Assembly: GCA_033782935.1 (NCBI GenBank)
Contig: JAWQEG010002438.1
Span: 528,501-592,500, forward strand
Length of the DNA: 64,000 bases
Reading direction: 5' to 3'
Origin: Petrolisthes cinctipes
Taxonomy: Eukaryota; Arthropoda; Malacostraca; Decapoda; Porcellanidae
The position numbers and the translations under genes are program-made. The notes under the pieces were generated by a model. It was given only the letters and a program-made list of their open reading frames with translations, did not search any database and was not told the origin of the DNA. This document shows, piece after piece, positions 21,617 through 32,206 of the stretch (the first letter of the stretch is position 1; each line of letters opens with the position of its first letter).

Positions 21617-22020
21617 TATTTTTTTTTTTTTTTCTATTCTGTACTTCAATTTCGGTTGTCCAATTTTAACTTCTTTCCATCTTAATTTATTTATTTATCT
21701 ATTATTTTTTTATTTATTCCATGGAAAAATTTTGGTTGTCAAATTTTAACTTCATCTATATATATTTTTTTTTTTTTTTTCGTTCTTCAATTTCGGTCGT
21801 CAAATTTTAACTTCTCCCCATCTTTATTCATTTATTTATATTTTAATATACCATACTTCAATTTCAGTTGTCAAATATTTAACTTCTCACCATTTTTATT
21901 AATTTATTTTTTAATATACCGTACTTCAATTTCGGTTCTCAAATTTTAACGTTTCACCAATTTTTTTTTTTTTTTTTTTTTTCAATATTTCTTACTTCAA
22001 TTTGGTGGTCCAATATTAAC
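21430..22020. repeat. Pyrimidine-rich tandem repeat in the last RagC intron
   Basis: Seven or so degenerate units of roughly 70-100 bp carrying TTCAATTTCGGTTGTC plus AAATTTTAACTTCTC and long T runs. Directly precedes the last RagC acceptor, so the natural polypyrimidine tract appears to have been amplified. Confidence 0.75.
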
Positions 22021-22037
22021 TTCTCCCCGTTCCACAG

Positions 22038-22129
22038 GCCTGATAGACTACAACTTCCTGTGCTTCCATAAAGGTGTACAGGAAGTGCTTGATGTACGCA
22101 CCAACCAACAACAACAACAACAACAATAA
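22038..22129 (+). CDS. RRAGC: RagC/RagD last exon with poly-Gln end
   Basis: Acceptor GTTCCACAG. Encodes GLIDYNFLCFHKGVQEVLDV then RTN and seven Gln before TAA at 22127-22129. GLIDYNFHCFRKAI is the family's usual C-terminal segment. The poly-Gln comes from a (CAA)n run that continues beyond the stop, so repeat growth has replaced the native C-terminal residues. Confidence 0.93.
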
Positions 22130-22229
22130 TAACAACAACAACAGCTACAACAACAATAGCAACTACTTAACCACAGTGATGATACCAACTCACCAATGAA
22201 CCAACATTATAGTATTATAAAATCCTCTC

Positions 22230-22410
22230 TGTCTTTGTCTCTGTCTCTCTGTCTCTCTCTCTCTCTCTCTCTTTAAAAATAGGGTTTCATTACAAACAGT
22301 ACACTACTAATACATAATAACAACAATAACAGTACAATAAAAGGCATTACTGTTATGGAGAGCATTTATGTACAGTCGGAGGCAAATGTCCATGATAGGT
22401 TTTATCTTTA
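22230..22410. other. Short (TC)n and low-complexity DNA after RagC
   Basis: A CT-rich run at 22226-22272 follows the RagC stop. No polyadenylation signal was called with confidence. Confidence 0.4.
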
Positions 22411-22414
22411 AGGG

Positions 22415-22795
22415 GGTGCCGGAGTAGGGGACAAACTTTGGGGGGTGGGGGGACTGGGGGGTGCGGGAATAGGGGGACAGGCAGGCTTGGGGTGGGTAGA
22501 AAGCCTGTCCCTTATTCACGCACCCCCCAAGCCTGTCCCCTTACTCCTGCAGCACCCCCCAGTACCCCCCCCCAAGCCTGTCCCCCTATTCCGCACCCCC
22601 AAGCCTGTCCCCCTATTCCCGCACCACCCCCCCAGTACCCCCCCCACCCCCAAGCCTGTCCCCCTACTCCTGCACCCCCCCCAGTCCCCCTATTCCTGCA
22701 CCCCCCCAGTCCCCCTATTCCCGCACCACCCCCCCAGTACCCCCCCCACCCCCAAGCCTGTCCTCCTACTCATGCACCCCCTTTAATTCATAATA
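22415..22795. repeat. Third GC-rich minisatellite with inverted junction
   Basis: G-rich units (22415-22490) turn into C-rich units (22500-22790) at a GGGTGGGTAGAAAGCCTG junction, as in the arrays at 0.9-2.3 and 11.0-12.3 kb. No recognisable LINE-B flanks are seen here. Confidence 0.85.
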
Positions 22796-22799
22796 TTGT

Positions 22800-23880
22800 C
22801 AGAGGTGTGTATTACCCCCTTAAGGAGAGAACCTATTATGGTCACCTTTTTTTTTTTTTTTTTTTTTTCCCTCCCAACTGTCAGGGGATGGATAGTACAA
22901 AGGATACGATAAACACGGTGAACCCAAAATGTACATATATTTACACTATTTACAAGTGGGTTTTGACACACTCCGTACTGTAACACTTCCAGGATCTCTG
23001 GCTAACACACAAAATATGAAGCATCTATTTACATAACGAGATAAGCGACACAACTCAAGTTTTAAGAAAAATGGGTTTAAAGTTTAACATCTGAGTACAA
23101 AAGGTTATAGTCTCTCTATTTATACTTCATTTTAAGCCTTATTAGAAACTCCAAAAGTGGATATGGACTTCACCAAGTAAATTGTAGATGTTTACTAGGG
23201 GGGAAGACAGTGCTAACTAAATTTCACCAGAGGTGGTGTTTATCCCGTTATGCAAATAGACGCCTCAATATGTCCAGGGTCTCTGGTCACCACACAACTC
23301 TCAACTCTGGCACAGACAAAGTGGGGCTCACTCCTCCTTCTGTGACTGTAGGCTTACTTCTCCCGTCCCCCACCTCAAACACCCTCAGGTTAACTTGGCA
23401 ATGAATCACTGCCTCCAACATATTAACAGAAAACAAAACACGAAAAAATAATACTGTGAAATACACCAACAATCTTATAACATTTTTCTTTTTGTTTTCA
23501 TAACATTACTCTTTAAGTTTATACATATCAATATTCTTCATACATAATTTAATACTTTATGTAGAAGCCCAAAGTACCCCACAATGAACACGAATTATTT
23601 TAGTTTTCCTTAGTCGTTTGACAAATATCAATACAATTATTATACTGTATTATTAAATCTTTTATACCTCAACCTTGGGACTGTAAGCTGTCAGTATTTG
23701 CGAGGCCCTGAGTTGCCAAAGTTTATATTTTGAATAATTATTAGGGTTAGTTAGTGACTTCATATTACTACTGTATTAAAATTAGAAAGTATTTTTTTTT
23801 TTTTTTTTTATCACTAAAATAAGAAAATAAAACCATCAGTATTATTTTTTGTTACCACCATAAGATCTTGAATAGAAGTC
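22800..23880. other. No gene recognised
   Basis: Apart from poly-T and poly-A tracts at about 22843 and 23790 the sequence has medium complexity but no family resemblance in any frame. Could be decayed transposon DNA. Confidence 0.5.
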
Positions 23881-23884
23881 GAGT

Positions 23885-24225
23885 TATGTAACTGTAAAAC
23901 AACATTATTATTATGTTTGTTGTTTTGTAATGTAAGACTGTAACTGCAATACAATATTATTATTATTATTATTATTATTATTATGTTTGTTATTTTGTAA
24001 TGTAAGACTGTAACTACAATACAACATTATTATTATTATTATTATTATTATTAGGTTTGTTATTTTGCAATGTAAGACTATGTAACTGCAATACAACATT
24101 ATTATTATTATTATTATTATTATTAGGTTTGTTATTTTGCAATGAAAGACTATGTAACTGCAATACAACATTATTATTATTATTATTATTAGGTTTGTTA
24201 TTATTTTTTTTATTGTTATTATTTT
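23885..24225. repeat. About 70-bp minisatellite containing (ATT)n
   Basis: Five units of TTGTAATGTAAGACTGTAAC then TGCAATACAAC and (ATT)n. The same unit occurs in the opposite orientation at 46323-46490, so this repeat is dispersed. Confidence 0.85.
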
Positions 24226-24269
24226 TATTATTGTAGCCCTGTTTCCTGACATACTTTGGAGGAATCAAG

Positions 24270-24460
24270 GTTTATGTATGTATGTATGTATGTATAATCT
24301 CTCTATGTATGCATCTGTATGTATGTATATATTTATCTATCTATATATGTATGTATGTATGTATAAATGGTTGTATCAATATATATATGTATGTATGTAT
24401 GTATATATGTATGTATGCATATATATCTCTCCATGTATGTATATATATAATGTAACAAAA
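24270..24460. repeat. (GTAT)n microsatellite
   Basis: Imperfect TATG/TGTA repeats. Predicted frames across it are artefacts. Confidence 0.9.
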
Positions 24461-24491
24461 GCATACTATCCTCTCATATTGAGTTGTTGTT

Positions 24492-24628
24492 GGGTTGTAT
24501 TCAAGAACATTCGTGGTGTATACGATGGTGTGGTACCGGTACGATGGCTCCATGGACAAACAACGGAGCCATCGTACCAGTACCACACCATCGTATGTAT
24601 TCACCATGGATGTTCTTGAATATGACCC
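24492..24628. mobile_element. Palindromic snap-back MITE, copy C
   Basis: The best-preserved of three copies: GGGTTGTATTCAAGAACATT at the left, TTCTTGAATATGACCC at the right, and long inner arms around ACCGGTACGATGGCTCC. A hairpin of about 60 bp per arm. Confidence 0.85.
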
Positions 24629-24679
24629 CATGTTTGTAGCAGTAAATAATATTGTTATTTTATTACATACAATGATGGT

Positions 24680-25010
24680 ATTTTATTATTATTATTGTTA
24701 TTATCATTATTATTATTATTATTATTATTATCATTATTATTATTATTATCATTATTATTATTATTATCATCATTATTATTATTATTATTATTATTGTTAT
24801 TATCATTATAATTATTATTATTATTATCATTATAAATATTATTATTATCATTATTATTATAATTATTATTATCATTATTATTATCATCATTATTATTATT
24901 ATTGTTGTTGTTATTATTAATATTATTGTTATCATTATTATTATTATTAATATTAATATTAATATTATTGTTATCATTATTATTGTTGTTATTAATTTTT
25001 TTTTTTTTAT
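24680..25010. repeat. (ATT)n/(ATC)n microsatellite
   Basis: Interrupted ATT/ATC triplets over about 330 bp, followed by a poly-T run. Confidence 0.95.
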
Positions 25011-25261
25011 TATTCTATTACCAACAAAGATTTTAAGGGGGTAATTATTTCACTTTTGTTACATTGGAGTGCCTTGATAACTCCAAAGTATGCCAGGAAA
25101 CAGGACCAGATGCACAAAAATTAAAATGGTGTTCTGTTGGTTGGAATAGTTTGGAGGAATCATTTGCTCCAGATTTACCAACACCATCCCTTATAACTTA
25201 ATTAAGAAATATTCCTTCTCTATTCTCATCATTATACTAAGGTCATAATTTTAAGAATATT

Positions 25262-25381
<120 letters not shown>

Positions 25382-25634
25382 TTGCACTGATGAATATAGG
25401 ATGAAAATTAATGTTTCTGATTGTGTCTACAGTATATTTTTTACAGAGAAATATATATATAAAAGTTTCATGTAATTGTGTGTTTTAGTTTAAACATTTA
25501 TTGAAAATCTATTAATTTATTGAAAATGTATTAATGTATTTAAAATATATTAATGTATTACAAATATTATAATGTATTACAAATATTATAATGTATTACA
25601 ATCACTTAGTGTGTATGGTAATGAATAATTGGTT

Positions 25635-25792
25635 GGTTGGGTTAGGTTAGGTTAGGTTAGGCTTGGCTTAGTTGGGTTAGGTTAGGTTAGGTTAGGCTTA
25701 GTTGGGTTAGTTTAGGGTAGGTTAGGTTAGGTTAAGTTGGATTAGGTTAGGCTTAGTTGGGTTAGGTTAGATTAAATTAGGTTAGGCTTATA
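25635..25792 (+). repeat. Interstitial telomere-like (TTAGG)n array, left part
   Basis: Degenerate TTAGG repeats mixed with TTGGG and TTAGGC variants. TTAGG is the canonical telomere repeat of most arthropods. The array is cut by an inverted-repeat element and resumes at 27073. Confidence 0.85.
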
Positions 25793-27070
25793 GTCAACAA
25801 CAAGGAAACTGGCGGTTTAGGTGGGGCCGAATCGGGGATTTCCCCCCAAGCAGTGCTGCCACATTTGTCTTTCCAACCCACATCACTCTATCAAAAATCA
25901 CACCAAAATGGCAACGTTTTCGTACAGTGGTGCACTGATTCTATAAATATAGTCTTTAAATGGTGAGAGAGAGGTCAGGAAATTAATGAGGTCAGTCAGG
26001 TCACTTCTCCTTTAGACTCCACAATGGAAGGAAGAACACGTACCCCTGCTCACGACACTGAATGGCTCTATAGTTGTGAGAAGGAAATCATTTTCTACGT
26101 AAATTCGTTCTTTGCAGAAGAAAATGTTCACCACGTACAAAATCCTATCACGTCTTCCTTCTACACACACACACACACACAAGTCATAGCCCTTCACTAC
26201 TTACACCTGCCATTAATCCTTACATTCAACGGAGTCCTGACCTCACCCTACCCGGCGCCCTCCCTCCCCTCCCACCAACACACACACACACACACACACA
26301 CAAGGGAGGCAAAAGGAAGGGGTATGTGCAGTCGGCAAAAAAAGTTTCGTTACCACCCCTACGTTAATTTTATCATGGGTAAGCCCGGTAGGGTTGGTAC
26401 TCCACCCACTGGGCAGCTGTGACCTGCTGGACGGGAATTGTCATTGCCCCGGCAGTGTCAACTTCTTTATATCAAAAGTTTAGCTGATTTTAAATTAAAT
26501 TTTGAGTGTTAAAGAACTCTTACTATTTAACTATTCATTATTAAACATAAGGAAATGCGTTTTGAGTATTTTAGAACAAGAATAACCGTAAAATACAAAG
26601 AAAATATAGCACTGGCTGAAAGAACGTCATTCCTACTTGGCTGCCCATGACACACTGGGGGGCAGTGGCCAGGGGCACGGACTTATGAAGGCCGGAGGGT
26701 GGCGGAGGTACGACACTCACCAGTCAGGTGTACCAACATTACATCACACTGTTTTAGGGATGGTAACGAAACTTTTTTTTGCCGACTGTACAAATTATGA
26801 ATAAATGTACAAATAGTAAACAGACGTAAAAATAATAATAAAAAAATGGATAATAATTCAGAAGCACATCACTAAGCAGAGGGACAAACAGACACATAAA
26901 ATACAGATGAAGAAAGAGTAGGCTAAGGGGGGGAGGGAGGAGATTCAGGTGAAGGACTGCTAATCTACTGCCCTGTGGGCCCTGGGTAATCCCATTCTGA
27001 CAGACCAGATGTGGCAGCGCTGCTTGGAGCGGCTGCGCCACCTACAGCCGCCAGTTTCCTTGTGGTTGAC
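25793..27070. mobile_element. Inverted-repeat element inserted in the telomere-like array
   Basis: Ends GTCAACAACAAGGAAACTGG and its inverted partner (GTCAACCACAAGGAAACTGG read on the minus strand) are flanked by TATA on both sides (25789-25792, 27071-27074). Inverted similarity continues further in (phrase GCTGCCACAT at both ends). The 1.28-kb interior has no clear transposase; a possible short ORF begins at 26024. It hosts a second element at 26329-26788. Confidence 0.8.
26329..26788. mobile_element. Nested 460-bp element with CAGTCGGC ends
   Basis: Inverted ends of about 34 bp (CAGTCGGCAAAAAAAGTTTC and onward to TTACCA). The right flank is TA, the left flank TG, so the usual TA target has probably lost one base to mutation. 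Tc1/mariner-type MITE by structure, inserted inside the element above. Confidence 0.82.
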
Positions 27071-27072
27071 TA

Positions 27073-27830
27073 TAGTTGGGTTAGGTTAGATTAAATTAGG
27101 TTAGGCTTAGTTGGGTTAGGTTAGATTAAATTAGGTTAGGCTTAGTTAGGTTAGGTTAGATTAAATTAGGTTAGGCTTAGTTGGGTTAGGTTAGATTAAA
27201 TTAGGTTAGGCTTAGTTAGGTTAGGTTAGATTAAATTAGGTTAGGCTTAGTTGGGTTAGGTTAGGTTAGAGTTAGTTGAGGAAGGATATGTAAGATTAGG
27301 TAAAGTTGGGTTGGGTTGGGTTAGGCAATGTAAGGATAGGTTGGGGTAGATTGGGATGGGTTAGGTTCGGTAGAGGCAAGATAGATTAGGTTAGGGTAGG
27401 TTAGGCTTACTTGGGTTAGGTTAGGTTAGGGTAGGTTAGGTTTGGTTAAGTTTAGGGTAGGTTAGGTTAGGATTGGTTAAGTTAGGTTAGGTTAGGCTTA
27501 GTTGGGTTAGTTTAGGTTAGGTTAAGTTAGGTTAGGCTAGGCTTAGTTGGGTTAGTTTAGGTTAGGTTAGACTTAGTTGGGTTAGTTTAGGTTAGGTTAA
27601 GTTAGGTTAGGTTAGGCTTAGTTGGGTTAGTTTAGGTTAAGTTAGGTTAGGCTAGGCTTAGTTGGGTTAGTTTAGGTTAGGTTTGGTTAAGGTAGGTTAG
27701 GTTAGTTTAGGGTAGGTTAGGTTAGGTTTAATTAGGTTAGGCTTAGTTAGGTTAGGGCAGGTTAGGTTAGGTTAGGTTAGGTTTAATTAGGTTAGGCTTA
27801 GTTAGGTTAGGGCAGGTTGAGTGGAATGAT
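27073..27830 (+). repeat. Interstitial telomere-like (TTAGG)n array, right part
   Basis: About 750 bp of TTAGG-derived repeats organised into higher-order units such as TTAGGCTTAGTTGGG. Same orientation as 25635-25792. High-order structure and point variants indicate age, not an active chromosome end. Confidence 0.88.
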
Positions 27831-27963
27831 TACCGCCAGCCCAGAAGCCTAAGAGGAAGGAAGGGAAACATAATTAAAATGATGTCAGCAGGAAGAGGAA
27901 TTACAGTACTGCTAAAATTTCCACCCATAGAATATGATACTGTACAGATAATAACAAAAGTCG

Positions 27964-28291
27964 TGTGTGTGTGTGTGTGTGTGTGTGTTGTGGTAATGTG
28001 ACATATAGAGTTGTGTGTGTGTGTGTGTTGTGGTAATGTGACATATAGAGTTGTGTGTGTGTGTGTGTGTGTGTGTTGTGGTAATGTGACATATAGAGTT
28101 GTGTGTGTGTGTGTGTGTTGTGGTAATGTGACATATAGAGTTGTGTGTGTGTGTGTGTGTGTGTGTTGTGGTAATGTGACATATAGAGTTGTGTGTGTGT
28201 GTGTGTGTCATATACTTGTGTGTGTGTGTGTGTGTGTGTTGTGGTAATGTGACATATAGAGTTGTGTGTGTGTGTGTGTCATATACTTGTG
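27964..28291. repeat. GT-rich minisatellite, left part
   Basis: Units of (GT)n followed by TGTGGTAATGTGACATATAG. Interrupted by the LINE-B insertion; the same units resume at 32505. Confidence 0.92.
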
Positions 28292-28337
28292 TTCTTACCT
28301 ATTTGTTCTTACCTATTTGTATCTTTACAGGATTGAG

Positions 28338-31235
28338 TCAAGCTCGTAATGTCCCGTATTTTAAATCACAATTATCATATTTTTCTTTAAAGTTATGTAT
28401 GTTTTTGACACACACCACTTCTTCTGGTAATTTGTTCCATTCGTCTATTACTCTATTTGGAAAGCTATATTTCTGTACATCTTTATCTCCTCTTCTTTTA
28501 ATTAATTTCTTACTGTGTCCTCTCATTGTAGGTATTCCTTGTTGACATAAGTTATCTATATCTATCTTTTCTTTTTCTGTGACACATTTGTAAACCATAA
28601 TCATATCTCCTCTCTTTCGTCTTTCTTCTAGTTTGGGTAATTTTAGTTTCTTTAGTCTTTCTTCATAGCTTAGTTCTCTTAGACTTGGTAGCCATCTTGT
28701 TGCTGCTCTTTGTACTTTTTCTAATTTAGTGATATGTTTCTTTAAATGTGGGTTCCATACTACTGCAGCATATTCTAAGGTAGGCCTTATAAAGGATGTT
28801 ATTATTTTCTTGACCATTTCTTCATCTATATAAGTGAAGGCCACTCTCATATTTGCTAACAATGCATACATGCTTCTCACTTTTTCATTTATATGATCAT
28901 CTGGTGTTAATTTCTTATTTATCATTACCCCTAAGTCTCTTTCTTTCTCTGCTTCATTTAATATTTTGTTTCCAAGTTTGTATTGCCAATTTGGTCTTTT
29001 CTCACTTTTTCCAAACTTTATAACATGACATTTATCTGCATTAAACTCCATCTGCCATTTATTACTCCACTCTACCATTTTGTCCAAGTCATCTTGTAAC
29101 TTTTTACAGCAGTCTTCATTATTAATTGTTCTTTGTACCTTTGCATCATCAGCAAACATATTCATGTAAGTGCCATCTGTACTATTTACTTCTATATCAT
29201 TTATATATATTAAGAACATTATTGGTGCCAATACTGAGCCTTGAGGAACTCCACTTATCACCTTCAGCCATGGAGAATAGTTCCCTCTTAGTACTGTTCT
29301 CATTTTTCTTCCTTCAAGGAAATCTTCCATCCATTTTAGTAGTTTTCCGTTCACTCCTCCTTTATGTTGTAATTTCCATATAAGTCTTTTGTGTGGAACT
29401 CTGTCAAAGGCTTTTTTAAAGTCTAGGTAAATACTATCCACCCATCCTTCTCTTTCTTGTATTTTTTCTGATATTCTCGTATAGTAACTTAGTAAGTTTG
29501 TAACACATGATCTTTCCTTCCTAAACCCAAATTGTCTCTCTGTTATCATATCATTTTTCTCCAGGTGTTCAACCCAATTTTTTCTTATAATTTTTTCCAT
29601 AATTTTACATACTACACTTGTTAGTGATACTGGTCTATAGTTAAGTGGGTCTTGTCTATTTCCTTTCTTAAATAATGGGACTATATTTGCTTGCTTCCAA
29701 CTTTCTGGTAATTTTCCTTGTTGTAATGAGTTTTGAAATATTATAAATAATGGCTTACTTAGTTCTTTAGCACATTCTTTTAATACCCAACATGAAATTT
29801 CATCAGGTCCACTTGCTTTAGTTTTATCCACAGCTTCTAACTCTTTCTCTATTTCTAATCTGCTCACCTCAAACTCTTTTAGTTCATACGTGTTTGTGTT
29901 CGTATTTTCTTCTGGTGTGAATACATTTTCCTTAGTGAATACCGACTGAAATTTTGTATTTAATATTTCACAAATTTCTTTTTCTTCTGTATATATTTTT
30001 CCTTCATCCATTATGTTTTGAATTTTGTCCTTTATTTTTGTTTTGCTTTTGATGTAACTGTAGAATAGTTTTGGTTGTTCCTTACTTTTATTAATAATAT
30101 CTTTTTGGTATTCCACTTGGGCTTCTCTTCTTATCTTGGTATATTCATTTCTTACACTTTTATATTTATTATATGTTCTTTCACTTCCATGTCTTCTGAA
30201 TCTGTTCCATAAGGTGTCTCTCTTTTTCTTGGCTTCTATACATTTGCCATTAAACCATTGTTTGATTCTGTTAGTTTGTGGTTTCTTGTTTGGGATGTAT
30301 TTATTCACTCCATCCTGATATATTTTGCAAAAATTTGAATATTGATCATTTATGTTATCAACGTCTATCATTTCGTTCCAATTAATATTTCTGAAATACT
30401 TTTTTAATTCATTGTAGTTTCCTTTTTTAAAGTTTTGTATTTTGTTTGGTTTATCTTGGACTTCTACTATATCATATGATATTATGAAATCCCATTTTAT
30501 TACAACATGATCACTTTTTCCTAATGGTGGTTTATATTCTATATTATTTATTTCATTTTCATTTCTAGTAAATATTAAGTCTAATAGTGATGGTTCATCC
30601 GTTCCTCTTATTCTTGTATTATTAGTAATATGTTGTGTTAACAAGAAGTCTTGAATTACATCTAGTAATTTACTATTCCATTGGTTTTCTGTTGCCTTTG
30701 CTTCATAATTTCTCCAATCTATATTGGTGTTAAAGTCTCCTGTTAATATTAACCTTTGAGATTTGTCTTCCATCCTTTGTAACATTTCTTTGAGGTTCTT
30801 CTCTGTGAAATTTATTAGTTCTAAATATTCATTATTATCCCATGTTCTTGTCTTTGGTGGCATATATAATGTAGCAACAGTAATTACTTCTTCTGGTGTT
30901 ATAATATCTACTGCTATTAATTCAACTTTATCTGATACCTGTAATTCTGTTTGGTTTACCTTTAAATTTTTATGGGTTAAAATCATTACTCCACCTCCAT
31001 TTTTTCCTACTCTATCTTTTCTCCATATGTTGTATTCACACAGGTTAAATACATCATTTGTTATTTTATTATTTAACTTAGTTTCTGTGAAGCATATTAT
31101 CTGTGGTTTTTCTTCTTGTATAACATCTTTAATTTCAGTTAATTTAGATACAATACCATCTACATTTGAGTATATCATTTTTATTTTTTCATTTCTGTAT
31201 ATTTTTCCTAGTTGACATCTCTTTTTCTCCACCAT
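28338..31235 (-). CDS. LINE-B ORF2: endonuclease-reverse transcriptase (965 aa)
   Basis: N-terminal apurinic-type endonuclease (about residues 15-250) with CFTETKLN, LTGDFNTNIDW and the GKSDHVVI catalytic His motif. Reverse transcriptase about residues 480-780 with KASGPDEISCWVLK, YRPVSLTSVVCKIMEKI, SGVPQGSVLAPIMFLIYIND and the catalytic FADDAKV (variant of the usual YADD/FADD). The C-terminal region keeps WNPHLKKHI, typical of CR1/L2-type LINEs. It starts 28 bases inside the end of ORF1 in a different frame, so translation by re-initiation or a coupled mechanism is likely. Copies LINE RNA into a nicked target. No stops or frameshifts. Confidence 0.95.
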   Translation of the reverse strand: MVEKKRCQLGKIYRNEKIKMIYSNVDGIVSKLTEIKDVIQEEKPQIICFTETKLNNKITNDVFNLCEYNIWRKDRVGKNGGGVMILTHKNLKVNQTELQVSDKVELIAVDIITPEEVITVATLYMPPKTRTWDNNEYLELINFTEKNLKEMLQRMEDKSQRLILTGDFNTNIDWRNYEAKATENQWNSKLLDVIQDFLLTQHITNNTRIRGTDEPSLLDLIFTRNENEINNIEYKPPLGKSDHVVIKWDFIISYDIVEVQDKPNKIQNFKKGNYNELKKYFRNINWNEMIDVDNINDQYSNFCKIYQDGVNKYIPNKKPQTNRIKQWFNGKCIEAKKKRDTLWNRFRRHGSERTYNKYKSVRNEYTKIRREAQVEYQKDIINKSKEQPKLFYSYIKSKTKIKDKIQNIMDEGKIYTEEKEICEILNTKFQSVFTKENVFTPEENTNTNTYELKEFEVSRLEIEKELEAVDKTKASGPDEISCWVLKECAKELSKPLFIIFQNSLQQGKLPESWKQANIVPLFKKGNRQDPLNYRPVSLTSVVCKIMEKIIRKNWVEHLEKNDMITERQFGFRKERSCVTNLLSYYTRISEKIQEREGWVDSIYLDFKKAFDRVPHKRLIWKLQHKGGVNGKLLKWMEDFLEGRKMRTVLRGNYSPWLKVISGVPQGSVLAPIMFLIYINDIEVNSTDGTYMNMFADDAKVQRTINNEDCCKKLQDDLDKMVEWSNKWQMEFNADKCHVIKFGKSEKRPNWQYKLGNKILNEAEKERDLGVMINKKLTPDDHINEKVRSMYALLANMRVAFTYIDEEMVKKIITSFIRPTLEYAAVVWNPHLKKHITKLEKVQRAATRWLPSLRELSYEERLKKLKLPKLEERRKRGDMIMVYKCVTEKEKIDIDNLCQQGIPTMRGHSKKLIKRRGDKDVQKYSFPNRVIDEWNKLPEEVVCVKNIHNFKEKYDNCDLKYGTLRA

Positions 31236-32206
31236 TTTTTGACTTGCATTCCCACTACTCTGTAGAAAAAATGTCTTTCCTCTTCTTCAGTTCTTTCACT
31301 GTTCTTCCATTTTGCTTCTTCCACTTTTTCTTTGAGTATTTCTCTGTCTTCCTTGGTTAAGCATCTGACTACCTGTATCTTGTTCCATTCTTCAGAGTCC
31401 TTCAAATTCCTGGCATTTCTCAATACAGTTTCTACCATGTTACTACTTTGTACAATTATCTTTAGTGGTCTCATTTTATTTTCTTCAAATTTCCCCAGTC
31501 TGTGGAATTCTTCTATCTTTACTTCTTCTTCCTCTTCTTCCATTATGGTTTTCATTATACCTGTGATTTTGTTCATTTCTTCTTTATCCCTAGCTATTTT
31601 ATTTCTCATTTCTTCTTCTTTTACTCCATATATTATTATTGATTTATTCATATCAATTGTTTCTCTGACAAACCTTACATTTTTTCTTATTACTTCTTTT
31701 ACTTCTTTCTTTATGTCCATTATTCCTTTATCTTGCTTCATGTTTGTTTTTATCTCTTCTTTTTCTTTTAGAATCTGTGCATATGTTTTAACCATTTCTT
31801 CTTTACATGCATTTACTACATCATTTGCCTGTTCTATTTTCTCTTCAATTTCTTCATTCTTTTCCACAATGTGACTGGCTTTGGTCAACACATCTGCCTT
31901 CTGTTTCATTTTGTTTATATCTTTCTCCTGTTCTACTAAATTTCCTCCTATTTCATTTGTTTTGGATTTTACTGTTTTTAGTTCAGTTGCCATCTCTTCC
32001 AATGCTATATCTTTCCTATTCATTTCCTTTAGTAAATTCTCATTTCTCTTTTTTGATTCAATTAAAGCCTCTTTTATTTCCAACACTTCATCCTCCAACT
32101 TCTTAACTCTTTTTATTACTTTATTTAGATCTTCAAACTCTACTAAATCACAATACTCCTCTTCCTTCTTCTTCTTTTTTCCTTCTCTTCTTTCAAACAG
32201 ACTCAT
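31208..32206 (-). CDS. LINE-B ORF1: coiled-coil RNA-binding-type protein (332 aa)
   Basis: Highly charged. A Lys-rich N-terminus is followed by a long coiled coil (about residues 20-150, heptads rich in Glu/Lys/Leu), then a folded segment with SIIIYGVKEEE and RLGKFEENKMRPLKIIVQS, the RRM-like core found in ORF1 proteins of L1/CR1-type LINEs. Expected role: binding element RNA as a trimeric chaperone. ATG at 32206; it ends 28 bases after the ORF2 start. Intact. Confidence 0.88.
   Translation of the reverse strand: MSLFERREGKKKKKEEEYCDLVEFEDLNKVIKRVKKLEDEVLEIKEALIESKKRNENLLKEMNRKDIALEEMATELKTVKSKTNEIGGNLVEQEKDINKMKQKADVLTKASHIVEKNEEIEEKIEQANDVVNACKEEMVKTYAQILKEKEEIKTNMKQDKGIMDIKKEVKEVIRKNVRFVRETIDMNKSIIIYGVKEEEMRNKIARDKEEMNKITGIMKTIMEEEEEEVKIEEFHRLGKFEENKMRPLKIIVQSSNMVETVLRNARNLKDSEEWNKIQVVRCLTKEDREILKEKVEEAKWKNSERTEEEERHFFYRVVGMQVKKWWRKRDVN

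Noticed and set aside
22040..22129. Poly-Gln disease-type tract
   Set aside because: Only seven CAA codons before the stop; noted as a repeat-derived end, nothing more can be said.
26024..26422. ORF starting MEGRTRTPAHDTEWLYSC
   Set aside because: Begins like a protein but soon enters (CA)n repeats and crosses a nested MITE boundary; no recognisable domain.
25635..27830. Active chromosome end
   Set aside because: Repeats are degenerate with higher-order structure and are embedded between other repeats on both sides.
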